Notes: generated by a model from the sequence alone, not told the origin. A DNA stretch of 64,000 bases from DASYTH01 sp045806965 (GCA_045806965.1 JBJMIG010000015.1:76587-140586); one strand, 5' to 3'. Shown: positions 36,014 through 44,840, numbered from the stretch's first letter. Translations and numbers: made by a program.

Positions 36014-36862
36014 TTACCCTGATTCCGCGGACACGGAGAAGATCATCTCGTTCGTCGCGTCCGCGGCAAGTGCAAGGTTCAGGATATTGCGCATGGCGAC
36101 CCGGTAGCCGTCAAGATCGGCTTCGTCGTCGAGGAAAATGCCGGTTTCGTGATTCTCGACGAAGGCGAGGCCGGGTTCGGATTCGAACTCGAGGATCATG
36201 AACGGCCCGCGCAGGCCCGCGTGTGATCCGGCTTTGATCGGCAGCACCCGGATATCCACGTTGGGCCGCTCCGCGTTCACCAGAAGATTCCGCAGCTGTC
36301 GTTTCATCACGCCAGGATCGGCGACCGGCGTGCGCAACGCGACTTCGTAGATCACCGCAAGGAAGCGGGGCGCGGTGGCCCGGGTGAGCAGCGTCTGCCG
36401 AGCCATTCTGGAAGCGACCAGATTGTCCAACTCGGCGTTGGGCAACGCCGGCTCGGTGCCTCGTATCATCGCCGCGGTGTACTCCGATGTCTGCAACAGC
36501 CCGGGAATCACCAGCGCCTCGTAGTTCTCGATGCGCGTCGCCTTGTTCTCGAAGTTGATCAGCGTCCGCCACAGATGCGGCAGCCCGGCCTGACGTTCCC
36601 ACCACCCTTTGTGATCTCCACGACGGAGCAGTTCGAGTAGTTTGTTCCGCTTTGCGGCCGGCACCTGATAGAACTCGAGGAGCGCGGTCACATCCCCGAC
36701 CTGGAGCCCGCTGTTCCCAGTTTCGATCCGGCTGATCTTGCTCGCTGACACGCCGAGAGTCTTGGCCACCTCGGCGCAGCTCAGACCCCGTTTCTCCCGT
36801 AAACCCCGGAGCTCCGCCGCTACTGTTCGCGAGTGCATCGACGTGTGCGGATTGCCGGGCAT
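36014..36862 (-). CDS. XRE family regulator with DUF5753 (first copy)
   Basis: 282 residues from MPGNPHTS. It has an N-terminal helix-turn-helix (AELRGLREKRGLSCAEVAKTL and SASKISRIETG) and a C-terminal DUF5753 domain (GLLQTSEYTAAM; RLLVNAERP-like strand; LRGPFMILEFESEP). It forms a pair with the downstream DUF397 gene and is a clear paralogue of the regulator at 37211-38056, with which it shares start, HTH and C-terminal motifs. The start was chosen by matching that paralogue. Likely a WhiJ-type developmental or secondary-metabolism regulator. Confidence 0.92.
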   Translation of the reverse strand: MPGNPHTSMHSRTVAAELRGLREKRGLSCAEVAKTLGVSASKISRIETGNSGLQVGDVTALLEFYQVPAAKRNKLLELLRRGDHKGWWERQAGLPHLWRTLINFENKATRIENYEALVIPGLLQTSEYTAAMIRGTEPALPNAELDNLVASRMARQTLLTRATAPRFLAVIYEVALRTPVADPGVMKRQLRNLLVNAERPNVDIRVLPIKAGSHAGLRGPFMILEFESEPGLAFVENHETGIFLDDEADLDGYRVAMRNILNLALAADATNEMIFSVSAESG

Positions 36863-37005
36863 GTGCGCATCCTGTCGAACCGCGGGGCCATCGAACAACT
36901 ACACGAACGGGCGAAGCTGTCGCTGTGCGACACACAACGGCGACCACTTCACCCGACCAACACCGCCGTTCGGGTATTCGACCACCCGTCAGGTTTGCCG
37001 CCGGG

Positions 37006-37197
37006 TCACCCCGTGGGTCTCGCGGCCCGAATCAGATTTGTGAACGAGCCGGCCGGGACGGCCAGGTTCGGACCGCCGGGGTCCTTGGAGTCGCGAACCG
37101 CAACCGAGGAGTCGGCGAACGCGACTTCCACACAGGTGTTGCTGTCGCTGCTGCGGCTGCTTTTACGCCAGTGCGCAAACGGGTTCGGTGCGGGCAT
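37006..37197 (-). CDS. DUF397 protein (second copy)
   Basis: 63 residues (65 if GTG 37203 is used) with WRKSSRS, CVEVAF, AVRDSK and a terminal FTNLIRAAR helix. Located 13 bp after the second XRE gene. More diverged from copy one in its middle (DPGGPNLAVPAGS) than at the ends. Probable antagonist or partner of the upstream regulator. Confidence 0.88.
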   Translation of the reverse strand: MPAPNPFAHWRKSSRSSDSNTCVEVAFADSSVAVRDSKDPGGPNLAVPAGSFTNLIRAARPTG

Positions 37198-37210
37198 TCC
37201 CACTCGATTC

Positions 37211-38056
37211 TCAGTTTTCCGCGTCGATCGCGGCGATGAGTTCCGCGCTCGCCTCCGGCCGCAGGGCGACGTCGAGGATGTTCCGCATTGCCAGGCGGTA
37301 CCCGGCCAGTGTCGGCTCGCCCTCGAGAAACAGGCCGGAGACCTGGTTCTCCACGTGCACCACGTCCGGTTCCTCCGCGAACTCCAGAATCATGAACATG
37401 CCGCGGCAACCCACATGCGCGCCGCGCGAGATCGGCACCACGCGCACCGTGACGTTCGGGCGTTCGGCAACCGTCAACAGCTGGCGCAGTTGGCGTCTCG
37501 ACACACCTGGGCCGCCGACCGGCATGCGCAACGACACCTCGTGGAGCACCGCGACGTAGCGGGGTGCGGTGGTCCGGGTCAGCACCGCCTGCCGGGCCAT
37601 CCGGGCGGCGACCAGGTTGTCGACCTCGGCGTCGGCGAGGGAGTCGTCGGTGGCCCGCAGCATCGCCTCGGCGTACTCGGCGGTCTGCACCAGACCGGGG
37701 ATGATCATGGGGGCGTAGTGCTGGATGGCGACGGCCTTGCTCTCGAAGTCGATCAGAGCGCGCCAGAGTGGCGGCAGGCCGGCCTGCCGCTCCCACCAAC
37801 CCTTCTGGTCGCTGCGGCGCAGCCGGTCCATGAGTTGCTGCCGTTTCGGCACCGGCACCTGGTAGTACCCGAGCAGTGCGGCCACATCCTCGGATTGCAG
37901 CCCGCTGTTGCCGGTCTCGATCCGGCTGATCTTGCTGGTGGACACGCCGAGCATGCCGGCCACATCGGCCATGCTCAGGCCGCGCGTCTCGCGCATGCTG
38001 CGCAGCTCGGCGGCAACGGTGCGGGACCGGACGGAGGTGTGCGAGTTTCCAGGCAT
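37211..38056 (-). CDS. XRE family regulator with DUF5753 (second copy)
   Basis: 281 residues from MPGNSHTS. Helix-turn-helix region ELRSMRETRGLSMADVAGML and STSKISRIETG; DUF5753 ligand-like domain with GLVQTAEYAEAML, LRQLLTVAERPNVTVRV and CRGMFMILEFAEEP. Followed by its own DUF397 gene. The two XRE-DUF397 pairs stand in tandem in the same direction, the mark of a local duplication. Confidence 0.92.
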   Translation of the reverse strand: MPGNSHTSVRSRTVAAELRSMRETRGLSMADVAGMLGVSTSKISRIETGNSGLQSEDVAALLGYYQVPVPKRQQLMDRLRRSDQKGWWERQAGLPPLWRALIDFESKAVAIQHYAPMIIPGLVQTAEYAEAMLRATDDSLADAEVDNLVAARMARQAVLTRTTAPRYVAVLHEVSLRMPVGGPGVSRRQLRQLLTVAERPNVTVRVVPISRGAHVGCRGMFMILEFAEEPDVVHVENQVSGLFLEGEPTLAGYRLAMRNILDVALRPEASAELIAAIDAEN

Positions 38057-38169
38057 ACCCAGACCATCGGAACTGTCGACGCCGACCGAAAGTCGCCCGA
38101 TAGGGGGAATGCGTTTGCCGGTTGCAAAACAGTCCGCCTGCCGAGGCGACGGCCGCTCGGCGCAATGGA

Positions 38170-39096
38170 TCAGACCGCGCAGTGCAACGGGCCGCCGTTG
38201 AACGCGACCGCATCGTCGAACGCGGCCAGCAGGTCCATCGTCGCGCCGGTGCGCTCGGCGTAGGCGCGATGCAGGTTGAGCACCAGGCGTTCGGCGTCCG
38301 GCCAGACCGCGAACTCGCCGAGCTCAGCCCGGCGCGCGGCGGCCAGCGGACTGATCTCGTCCGCCAGCCCGGCGGCCGCCGTGCGCAGCACGAACCGGTA
38401 GTAGCGGGCGTGCACGTCGAGCACGTCCGCGAACTCGGCGCCGCCGATCAGGTCGCCGTGCCCCGGCACGACGGTCGTCACACGGAACGCCGCGAGCCAG
38501 TCGAGGCTGCGCACCGCACCGTCCACCGAACCCATGAACACCAGCGGGGTGACCCGGTGGAAGATCAGGTCACCGGTGAACAGCACGCCGCTGTCCGGCA
38601 GCCAGGCGACCACATCGCCGGGCGTGTGCGCGGCGTACCCGGGATGGTGCAACTCCACCGGCCGGCCCCCGACGTAGACGGTGAGCCGGTCGCGCAGCGC
38701 CACCGTCGGCGGCCGCACCGTCACCGCGGCCCATTGTGGCGTCGGTGCCCAGATCGGCGGTGTCGCGGCGAGCAGCGTGTCGGCGAGCAGCCCGTCCCTG
38801 GTCGCCTCGTGCGCCATGATCACGGTCGACTCCGGCAGCAGGCTGTTGCCGTAGGTATGGTCGCCGTGCAAGTGGGTGTTGACCGCGACCCGCACCGTCG
38901 CACCGCCGGACACGTCGTCGACCGCGGCGAGGAACCGGCGGGTGCGCCGCTCGGTCGCGCAGGTGTCGATGAGCAGCGGACCGCCGTCGCCAAGCACAAC
39001 GCCGGCATTGTTGATCCACCACGATCCGTCCGGCTGCACCCAGGCCAACACCCCGTCGCCGAGCGGTAAGAGGGCGGCCGACTCTGGCTCCGTCAT
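38170..39096 (-). CDS. MBL fold metallo-hydrolase
   Basis: 308 residues. The metal site is NTHLHGDHTYGN, with further ligands in LHHPGYAAHTPGD, LFTGDLIF and VVPGHGD, the pattern of glyoxalase-II-like/metallo-beta-lactamase fold hydrolases. The start at ATG 39096 matches a TATTAG -10 at 39107-39112 (leaderless); GTG 39105 would lie too close to it. The substrate is unknown. It is transcribed away from a repeat array that begins about 20 bp upstream. Confidence 0.88.
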   Translation of the reverse strand: MTEPESAALLPLGDGVLAWVQPDGSWWINNAGVVLGDGGPLLIDTCATERRTRRFLAAVDDVSGGATVRVAVNTHLHGDHTYGNSLLPESTVIMAHEATRDGLLADTLLAATPPIWAPTPQWAAVTVRPPTVALRDRLTVYVGGRPVELHHPGYAAHTPGDVVAWLPDSGVLFTGDLIFHRVTPLVFMGSVDGAVRSLDWLAAFRVTTVVPGHGDLIGGAEFADVLDVHARYYRFVLRTAAAGLADEISPLAAARRAELGEFAVWPDAERLVLNLHRAYAERTGATMDLLAAFDDAVAFNGGPLHCAV

Positions 39097-39106
39097 GCCG
39101 ATCACG

Positions 39107-39112
39107 CTAATA
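39107..39112 (-). promoter_or_regulatory. -10 element TATTAG of the MBL hydrolase gene
   Basis: TATTAG on the minus strand lies 10 bp before the ATG at 39096. The matching -35 region would fall inside the first unit of the repeat array. Confidence 0.4.
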
Positions 39113-39296
39113 CGCGCGGCTGACCCAAGGCGCTCCGCAGCCGTGCGAGCCAGCCGCCGATGTCTGGACTGACGAGCAGCGCGGCGAGCGAGGAACGAGC
39201 GAGTGAGCAGCGCAGGAGGGAAGACACCGGCTCAACGGCCGCGAGCCGCGCGAACGAGCCTGCGAGCGAGCGCCGAAGGCACAGCGAGCGCAGCAG

Positions 39297-39355
39297 GTAC
39301 AGCGGAATGTCACCTTCCGCGTCTAGAACCGCATGAAGGTGACCTTCCGCTGTAC
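39297..39355. repeat. 59-bp palindrome, array unit 1
   Basis: Left arm 39297-39317 (GTACAGCGGAATGTCACCTTC) and right arm 39335-39355 are inverted over 21 bp with a single mismatch; the 17-nt loop contains TCTAGA. Confidence 0.9.
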
Positions 39356-39530
39356 GCGCTGACGCGCTCCGCAGCCGTGCGAGTCGGCCGCCGGTGTCTG
39401 GACTGACGAGCAGCGCAGCGAGCGAGGAACGAGCGAGTGAGCAGCGCAGGAGGGAAGACACCGGCTCAACGGCCGCGAGCCGCGCGAACGAGCCTGCGAG
39501 CGAGCGCCGAAGACACAGCGAGCGCCGAAG

Positions 39531-39589
39531 ATACAGCGGAATGTCACCTTCCGCGTCTAGAACCGCATGAAGGTGACCTTCCGCTGTAC
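39531..39589. repeat. 59-bp palindrome, array unit 2
   Basis: The same element as at 39297 with one change in the left arm (ATAC instead of GTAC). The core and loop are identical. Confidence 0.9.
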
Positions 39590-39797
39590 GGGCTCACGGC
39601 GCTCATGGCGCTAACGGCGATCCGAAGCCGTGCGAGTCGGCCGCCGGTGTCTGGACTGACGAGCAGCGCAGCGAGCGAGGAACGAGCGAGTGAGCAGCGC
39701 AGGAGGGAAGACGCCGGCTCAGCGGCCGCGAGCCGCCCGAGCGAGCTTGCGAGCGAGGGCAAAAGATACTGTCGGTGGCCCGGGGCAGGATGGGCCC

Positions 39798-41336
39798 GTG
39801 CTGTTCGCCGAAGTGGTCGCCACGTCCGCCGCCGTGGCGGCGACCCGATCCCGGCTGACCAAGGTCGAGGCCCTGGCCGGCCTGCTCCGCCGCGCGGAGG
39901 ATCCGTCGGAGATCGAGACCGTGGTCGCGCTGCTGGCCGGCGCGCCGAGGCAGGGCCGGATCGGCGCCGGCTGGCGCACGCTCAGCGAGCTGGACATCCC
40001 GCCCGCGGCCGCGGCCAACCTCACCGTGCGGCAGGTCGACGACGCGCTGGACGCGGTGTCCCGGACCAGCGGCAAGGGCTCCGGCGGGCGACGCACCCAG
40101 CTCCTCGGCGCGCTGTTCGGCGCCGCGACCACGGTCGAGCAGCGCTTCCTGCACCACCTGCTGACCGGCGAGCTGCGCCAGGGCGCACTCGAGGGCGTCA
40201 TGCTCGACGCGATCGCCTCGGCCGGCGCAGTGCCGGGTGCGGCGGTGCGCCGCGCGTTCATGCTCTCCGGCCGGCTGGCCGCCACGGCGGCCGCGGCGCT
40301 CGGCGGCGGCCTGGCCGCGCTGGCCGGCTTCGGCCTCGAGCTCGGCCGGCCGCTCCGGCCCATGCTCGCCTCGCCGGCCGAGTCCCTGGCCGAAGCGCTG
40401 GCCGAGCTGGGCGCCTGCGCGGTGGAGTACAAGCTGGACGGCGCCCGGATCCAGGTACACCGGCAGGGCGACGAGGTGCACATCTACACCAGGACGCTGC
40501 GCGAGATCACCGCCAGCGTGCCGGAGCTGGTCGAGCTGGTGCGCGCGCTGCCCTGCCGTTCGGTGGTGCTCGACGGCGAAACGCTCGCCCTCAACGACGA
40601 CGGCCGGCCGCGCCCGTTCCAGGAGACGATGAGCCGGTTCGGCGCGAGCAGCGAGCGCGAGCTGCTGCTGCACCCGTACTTCTTCGACTGCCTGCACCTG
40701 GACGGCACGGACCTGGTCGACGCACCGCTGCGGGAGCGCAACGCGGCGCTTCGGCGGGCGGTCGGCGAGCTGGTCATTCCGGGCGAACTCGAGCCGGGCG
40801 CCGAGCGGGCCGACGCGGTGCTCGCCGGCGCGCTGGCCGCCGGACACGAGGGCGTCGTGGTCAAGACGCTCGACTCGCCCTACCAGGCGGGGCGGCGCGG
40901 CAAGGCGTGGCAGAAGGTCAAGCCGGTGCACACGCTGGATCTGGTGGTGCTGGCCGCCGAGTGGGGGCACGGGCGGCGCACCGGCTATCTGTCCAACCTG
41001 CACCTGGGTGCGCGGGATCCGGACGGCGGGCCGCCGGTGATGGTCGGCAAGACGTTCAAAGGACTCACCGACGAGCTGCTCGCCTGGCAGACCAGCGAGT
41101 TCCCGAGGCACGAGGACCATCGCACGGAGTGGGCGGTGTTCCTCAAACCGGAGCTGGTCGTGGAGATCGCGCTGGACGGAGTGCAGGTCAGCACCCGCTA
41201 TCCGGGTGGCGTGGCACTGCGGTTCGCCCGGGTGGTCCGCTACCGGCCGGACAAGGAGCCCGCCGACGCCGACACGATCGGCGCCGTGCGGGCCATGCTC
41301 CCGGCAGCCGGCGGGCGGGTGGTCGACCTGGCCTGA
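39798..41336 (+). CDS. ATP-dependent DNA ligase (LigB type)
   Basis: 512 residues, the size of mycobacterial LigB. After an N-terminal DNA-binding domain, the adenylation motif I is EYKLDGARIQVHRQG with the reactive Lys, motif III VVLDGETLAL, motif IV region DLVDAPL, EGVVVKTLDSPY (IV) and KAWQKVKPVHTLDLVV (V); an OB-fold follows. It seals nicks using ATP, in addition to the essential NAD-dependent LigA of the cell. GTG start directly after the repeat array. Confidence 0.94.
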   Translation: MLFAEVVATSAAVAATRSRLTKVEALAGLLRRAEDPSEIETVVALLAGAPRQGRIGAGWRTLSELDIPPAAAANLTVRQVDDALDAVSRTSGKGSGGRRTQLLGALFGAATTVEQRFLHHLLTGELRQGALEGVMLDAIASAGAVPGAAVRRAFMLSGRLAATAAAALGGGLAALAGFGLELGRPLRPMLASPAESLAEALAELGACAVEYKLDGARIQVHRQGDEVHIYTRTLREITASVPELVELVRALPCRSVVLDGETLALNDDGRPRPFQETMSRFGASSERELLLHPYFFDCLHLDGTDLVDAPLRERNAALRRAVGELVIPGELEPGAERADAVLAGALAAGHEGVVVKTLDSPYQAGRRGKAWQKVKPVHTLDLVVLAAEWGHGRRTGYLSNLHLGARDPDGGPPVMVGKTFKGLTDELLAWQTSEFPRHEDHRTEWAVFLKPELVVEIALDGVQVSTRYPGGVALRFARVVRYRPDKEPADADTIGAVRAMLPAAGGRVVDLA

Positions 41337-41426
41337 TTCGTTCCCGACCGGTTCGGCACGCCGTCACCAGGCCGTATCTCGTGGATCCTCGGCAGCCGTA
41401 CCCGCCACCGTCCACGACGCACGGCC

Positions 41427-41432
41427 TAGGCT
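41427..41432 (+). promoter_or_regulatory. -10 element TAGGCT for leaderless guaB1 mRNA
   Basis: CCTAGGCTGGGCGACC precedes the GTG at 41441; TAGGCT is 8 bp from the start codon and no ribosome site is seen. Confidence 0.5.
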
Positions 41433-41440
41433 GGGCGACC

Positions 41441-42880
41441 GTGCGGTTCATCAACGACACACGGCCCGGTTTCGACCTGACCTACGACGACGTCTTCCTG
41501 GTGCCCAACCGCTCGGCCGTCGAGTCCCGGTTCGATGTTGATCTCTCCACTTCGGACGGTACCGGTGCGACCATTCCGTTGGTGGTGGCGAACATGACGG
41601 CGGTGGCCGGCAAGCGGATGGCTGAGACGGTGGCGCGGCGCGGCGGTCTCGTGGTGCTGCCGCAGGACGTCGACCCGGTGGTCGTGGCGGAGATCGTGTC
41701 CTGGGTGAAGTCCCGGCACACCGTCTGGGACACGCCACTCGTGCTCACCGCGGGCGATGCCGTCGCGGACGCGCTCAACCTGCTTCCCAAGCGCGCCCAT
41801 GGGTCCGTCGTGGTGGTGGACGCGGACGGACGGCCGGTCGGCGTGGTGGACGAGGCGGCCTGCCTGGGCGTCGACCGGTTCACCCGGATCGGCGAGGTGG
41901 CCGACACGGAGGTGCTCGTGGTGCCGACGACGATGCCGGCCCGCGACGTGTTCGACCGGCTGCACGGGCGCACCGCGCGGATCGCCATCGGCGTGGACGA
42001 GCAGGGCCGGCTGGCCGGCGTCCTCACCGAGGTCGGGGCGCTGCGCTCGAAGCTCTACGCGCCCGCGGTCGACGACCGGGGCCGGCTCCGGGTCGCCGCG
42101 GCCATCGGGGTCAACGGCGACGTGGCGGCCAAGGCGTCGCAACTGCTCGACGCCGAGATCGACACGCTCGTGGTGGACACCGCCCACGGTCACCAGGAGA
42201 AGATGATCTCGGCGTTGAAGGCGGTGCGCTCCACGTCGCCCGGCGTGCCGGTGGTGGCCGGAAACGTGGTCACCGCCGCCGGCGTACGCGATCTGGTGGC
42301 GGTTGGCGCCGACGTGGTCAAGGTCGGCGTCGGCCCGGGCGCCATGTGCACCACCCGGATGATGACCGGGGTCGGGCGCCCGCAGTTCTCCGCGGTGGCC
42401 GAATGCGCGCAGGCGGCCAGGGAGCTTGGTGCGCACGTCTGGGCGGACGGCGGCGTGCGGCATCCGCGTGACGTGGCGCTCGCCCTGGCCGCGGGCGCGT
42501 CGAACGTGATGGTCGGGTCCTGGTTCGCCGGCACCTTCGAGTCGCCGGGCGATCTACAGCGCGACGAGACCGGGCAGCCGTTCAAAGAGTCCTTCGGGAT
42601 GGCGTCGAAACGGGCGGTGACCGCGCGGACCCGCGGCGACAGCGCGTTCGACCGCGCCCGCAAGGCGTTGTTCGAGGAGGGCATCTCGACCTCCCGGATG
42701 CGGCTCGACCCGGCCGCGCCGAGCGTGGAGGATCTGCTGGACTCGATCTGCTACGGGGTTCGCTCGGCCTGCACCTATGCGGGTGGCCGCACCCTCGAGG
42801 AGTTCCACGCCAGGGCGATCATCGGAGTCCAGTCCTCCGCCGGGTTCGCCGAAGGTCGGCCGCTGCCACGCGGCTGGTAG
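41441..42880 (+). CDS. guaB1: GuaB1 family IMP dehydrogenase-related protein (GMP reductase)
   Basis: 479 residues with the IMPDH/GMPR TIM barrel interrupted by two CBS domains (about 95-215). The catalytic loop is GVGPGAMCTTRMMTGVGRPQ with the active Cys; the phosphate site is ADGGVRHPRDVALALAAGA. This class was annotated as IMP dehydrogenase, but mycobacterial GuaB1 has been shown to be a GMP reductase, regulated through its CBS domains. It therefore feeds purine salvage (GMP to IMP). Single gene. Confidence 0.93.
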   Translation: MRFINDTRPGFDLTYDDVFLVPNRSAVESRFDVDLSTSDGTGATIPLVVANMTAVAGKRMAETVARRGGLVVLPQDVDPVVVAEIVSWVKSRHTVWDTPLVLTAGDAVADALNLLPKRAHGSVVVVDADGRPVGVVDEAACLGVDRFTRIGEVADTEVLVVPTTMPARDVFDRLHGRTARIAIGVDEQGRLAGVLTEVGALRSKLYAPAVDDRGRLRVAAAIGVNGDVAAKASQLLDAEIDTLVVDTAHGHQEKMISALKAVRSTSPGVPVVAGNVVTAAGVRDLVAVGADVVKVGVGPGAMCTTRMMTGVGRPQFSAVAECAQAARELGAHVWADGGVRHPRDVALALAAGASNVMVGSWFAGTFESPGDLQRDETGQPFKESFGMASKRAVTARTRGDSAFDRARKALFEEGISTSRMRLDPAAPSVEDLLDSICYGVRSACTYAGGRTLEEFHARAIIGVQSSAGFAEGRPLPRGW

Positions 42881-42899
42881 GTATCACGGCAAGTGGTTA

Positions 42900-42915
42900 A
42901 TGGGTTGACACCCAT
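42900..42915. promoter_or_regulatory. Inverted repeat upstream of the DrrA-like gene
   Basis: ATGGGT (42900-42905), TGAC, ACCCAT (42910-42915), a perfect 6-bp inverted repeat 14 bp before the GTG at 42930. A TTGACA overlaps it, but no -10 fits before the start codon, so it is noted as an operator candidate only. Confidence 0.3.
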
Positions 42916-42929
42916 CATAAGGTGACCTT

Positions 42930-43991
42930 GTGGGCGCCGTTGAAGTCACTGACCTTGTCAAGCAGTACAAGAAGAATCCCAAGCCGGCCGTCGACGGGTT
43001 GAGCTTCGCGGTCGAGACCGGCGAGATCTTCGGCCTGCTCGGGCCGAACGGGGCCGGCAAGACCACCACCGTCGGCGTGCTCACCACCAGAGTGCTGCCC
43101 ACCTCGGGACGGGCCGTGGTGGAGGGTGTCGACGTACTCGCCGACCCGACCGTGGCCCGCCAGTTGCTGGCCGTGGTCCCGCAGCGCAACAACCTGGACC
43201 GGTCGCTCAACATCCGGCAGAACCTGTTGTTCCACGCCGCTTATCACGGGATCGGCCGGGCTGAGCGAACCACACTGGCGGACGACATCCTGGAGCGGAT
43301 GGGCCTCGCCGACCGGGCGAACGACCGCATCGACTACGTCTCCGGCGGCCAGGCGCAACGGGTGATGATCGCCCGTGCGCTCATGCACCGGCCCCGGGTG
43401 ATGTTCCTCGACGAACCGTCCACCGGACTCGATCCGCAGTCCCGGCTGTTCGTGCACGACCGGATCACCGAGTTACGGGACCAGGGTGTGACCATCGTGC
43501 TCACCACGCACGACATGGACGAGGCGGCCAAACTTGCCGATCGGGTCGGCATCATCGACCACGGCAAGCTGCTCGCCATGGACACCCCGGCCGGCCTCAT
43601 GCGCGGGCTGCCCGGCAGCACCACGCTCAACGTGACGGTCAACCTCAACGGCCGAGACGGCGAGCAGGTCGCCGCCGCCTTGGCCGATGTGACCGGCGTG
43701 CAACGGGTCGAGCAGATCACCGGCTCGGCCGGCGGCGGTCCGGCGATGCCGCCGGGAGGGCCGCCGGGAGGGCCGGGCGGCATGGCCATGCCGCCCGGCG
43801 GCGCGCCATCCGGCGGATCGGCGGGCGCCGGCAACCAGTTCCGCCTCTACACCGCGGACGAGGCCGCCACAGTGCTGCCGACCGTGCTCAAGGTGCTCGG
43901 CGACGTTGGCTCCGACGTCACCGACCTGGCGATCGGCGCGCCCAGCCTCGAGGACGTGTTCATCCACCTGACGGGACGGGAGTTGCGATGA
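42930..43991 (+). CDS. DrrA-like ABC exporter ATP-binding protein
   Basis: 353 residues. Walker A LLGPNGAGKTTT, signature VSGGQAQRVMIARALM, Walker B VMFLDEPSTGLD and H-loop LTTHDMDE, followed by a C-terminal extension typical of DrrA/NodI exporters (PSLEDVFIHLTGREL). A Gly/Pro/Met-rich insert (about residues 269-300, PPGGPPGGPGGMAMPPGG) sits inside that extension. GTG start; the stop overlaps the permease ATG. Substrate unknown; not obviously part of the 52-64 kb cluster. Confidence 0.92.
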   Translation: MGAVEVTDLVKQYKKNPKPAVDGLSFAVETGEIFGLLGPNGAGKTTTVGVLTTRVLPTSGRAVVEGVDVLADPTVARQLLAVVPQRNNLDRSLNIRQNLLFHAAYHGIGRAERTTLADDILERMGLADRANDRIDYVSGGQAQRVMIARALMHRPRVMFLDEPSTGLDPQSRLFVHDRITELRDQGVTIVLTTHDMDEAAKLADRVGIIDHGKLLAMDTPAGLMRGLPGSTTLNVTVNLNGRDGEQVAAALADVTGVQRVEQITGSAGGGPAMPPGGPPGGPGGMAMPPGGAPSGGSAGAGNQFRLYTADEAATVLPTVLKVLGDVGSDVTDLAIGAPSLEDVFIHLTGRELR

Positions 43992-44803
43992 CCGCGACCA
44001 CGGCGCCGGCCGCCGCAGGCCACGACACCATGCGGATCTCGCTGCGCACCTTCGGCTCCGTGCTCTGGCGCGACATCTTCGTCACCTGGCGGGAGCTGGT
44101 GCCGTTCCTGCTGCAGGTCGTGGTTCAGCCGTTCTTCACCCTGTTCATCTTCGGCAAGGTGCTGACCGGCCTTGGCTACGTCGGCAACGGCTACACCGCG
44201 ATCCTGCTGCCCGGAATCGTTGCGCTGAACGGCTTTCTCGGCGCGCTCCAGAACACGACCATGCCGCTGATCATGGATTTCTCGTGGACCAGGGAGATCG
44301 AGGACCGGCTGCTCGCGCCGCTGCCGATCCCGCTGGTGGCCGTGGAAAAGATGCTGTTCGGCGCCATGCGGGGCATCGTGGCCGCGCTGATCATGGTTCC
44401 GGTCGGCTTCCTGATCCTGGACGACGTCTCCTGGCCCGCGTCGAGTTGGCTGCCGGTGACCGGCATCGTGATCCTCGGCTCGGTGGTCGGCGCCGCGATC
44501 GGGATGACCATCGGCACCTCGGTAACGCCGCGCCGGATCAACATCCTGTTCGCGGTGATCCTGATGCCGCTGATGTTCACCGGCTCGACCCAGTTCCCGT
44601 GGATGGGCCTGTCGCAGGTGCGCTGGTTCCAGGTGGTGTGCGCGCTGAACCCGCTGACCTACGTCAGCGAGGCCATGCGCGCGGAGTTGGTGCCCGCGGT
44701 GCCGCACATTCCGATGTGGATCGACGTGCTCGTGATGGCGGTGACCATCGGGGTGTTCGGGGTGATCGGGGTCAAGGGGTTCCTGCGGCGTGCCCTGGAC
44801 TGA
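43988..44803 (+). CDS. DrrB-like ABC-2 permease
   Basis: 271 residues, six hydrophobic helices, with the ABC-2 pattern of an N-terminal helix after WRDIFVTWRELVPFL and the conserved FTGSTQFPWMGLSQV loop before the last helices. Coupled to the ATPase (ATGA). The stop codon lies inside the 13-bp perfect terminator hairpin shared with convergent phoH. Confidence 0.92.
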   Translation: MTATTAPAAAGHDTMRISLRTFGSVLWRDIFVTWRELVPFLLQVVVQPFFTLFIFGKVLTGLGYVGNGYTAILLPGIVALNGFLGALQNTTMPLIMDFSWTREIEDRLLAPLPIPLVAVEKMLFGAMRGIVAALIMVPVGFLILDDVSWPASSWLPVTGIVILGSVVGAAIGMTIGTSVTPRRINILFAVILMPLMFTGSTQFPWMGLSQVRWFQVVCALNPLTYVSEAMRAELVPAVPHIPMWIDVLVMAVTIGVFGVIGVKGFLRRALD

Positions 44804-44830
44804 CCCGGGCGCGGCCGCCGCGCCCGGGTC
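44802..44830. terminator. Perfect 13-bp hairpin between permease and phoH
   Basis: GACCCGGGCGCGG (44802-44814), loop CCG, CCGCGCCCGGGTC (44818-44830). It overlaps the permease stop codon and lies 10 bp from the phoH stop, so it can end transcription from both directions. Confidence 0.7.
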
Positions 44831-44840
44831 CAGCGCGTTG

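Larger units (their letters stand above)
39131..39775. repeat. Tandem array of ~234-253 bp repeats (2.7 copies)
   Basis: A gene-free stretch. Units begin at CGCTCCGCAGCCGTGCGAG (39131 and 39365) and at a variant near 39617; spacing of the shared CCGTGCGAG is 234 and then 253 bp. Each unit holds TGTCTGGACTGACGAGCAGC, GCGAGCGAGGAACGAGCGAG and AGGAGGGAAGACRCCGGCTC. The first two end in a 59-bp palindrome; the third loses it and runs into the ligase promoter. Open frames here are repeat artefacts. No spacer pattern, so not CRISPR. Confidence 0.9.

Noticed and set aside
39102..39762. Several open frames in the repeat array (Ser/Leu/Ala/Arg-rich products on both strands)
   Set aside because: They repeat with the 234-bp unit and exist in all frames because the repeat lacks stops; no ribosome sites.
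39131..39775. CRISPR array
   Set aside because: Units are over 230 bp, directly adjacent and nearly identical, with no short repeat plus unique spacer pattern; no cas genes are present.
42905..42910. TTGACA as a -35 box for the DrrA-like gene
   Set aside because: A -10 at normal spacing would fall on the start codon itself.
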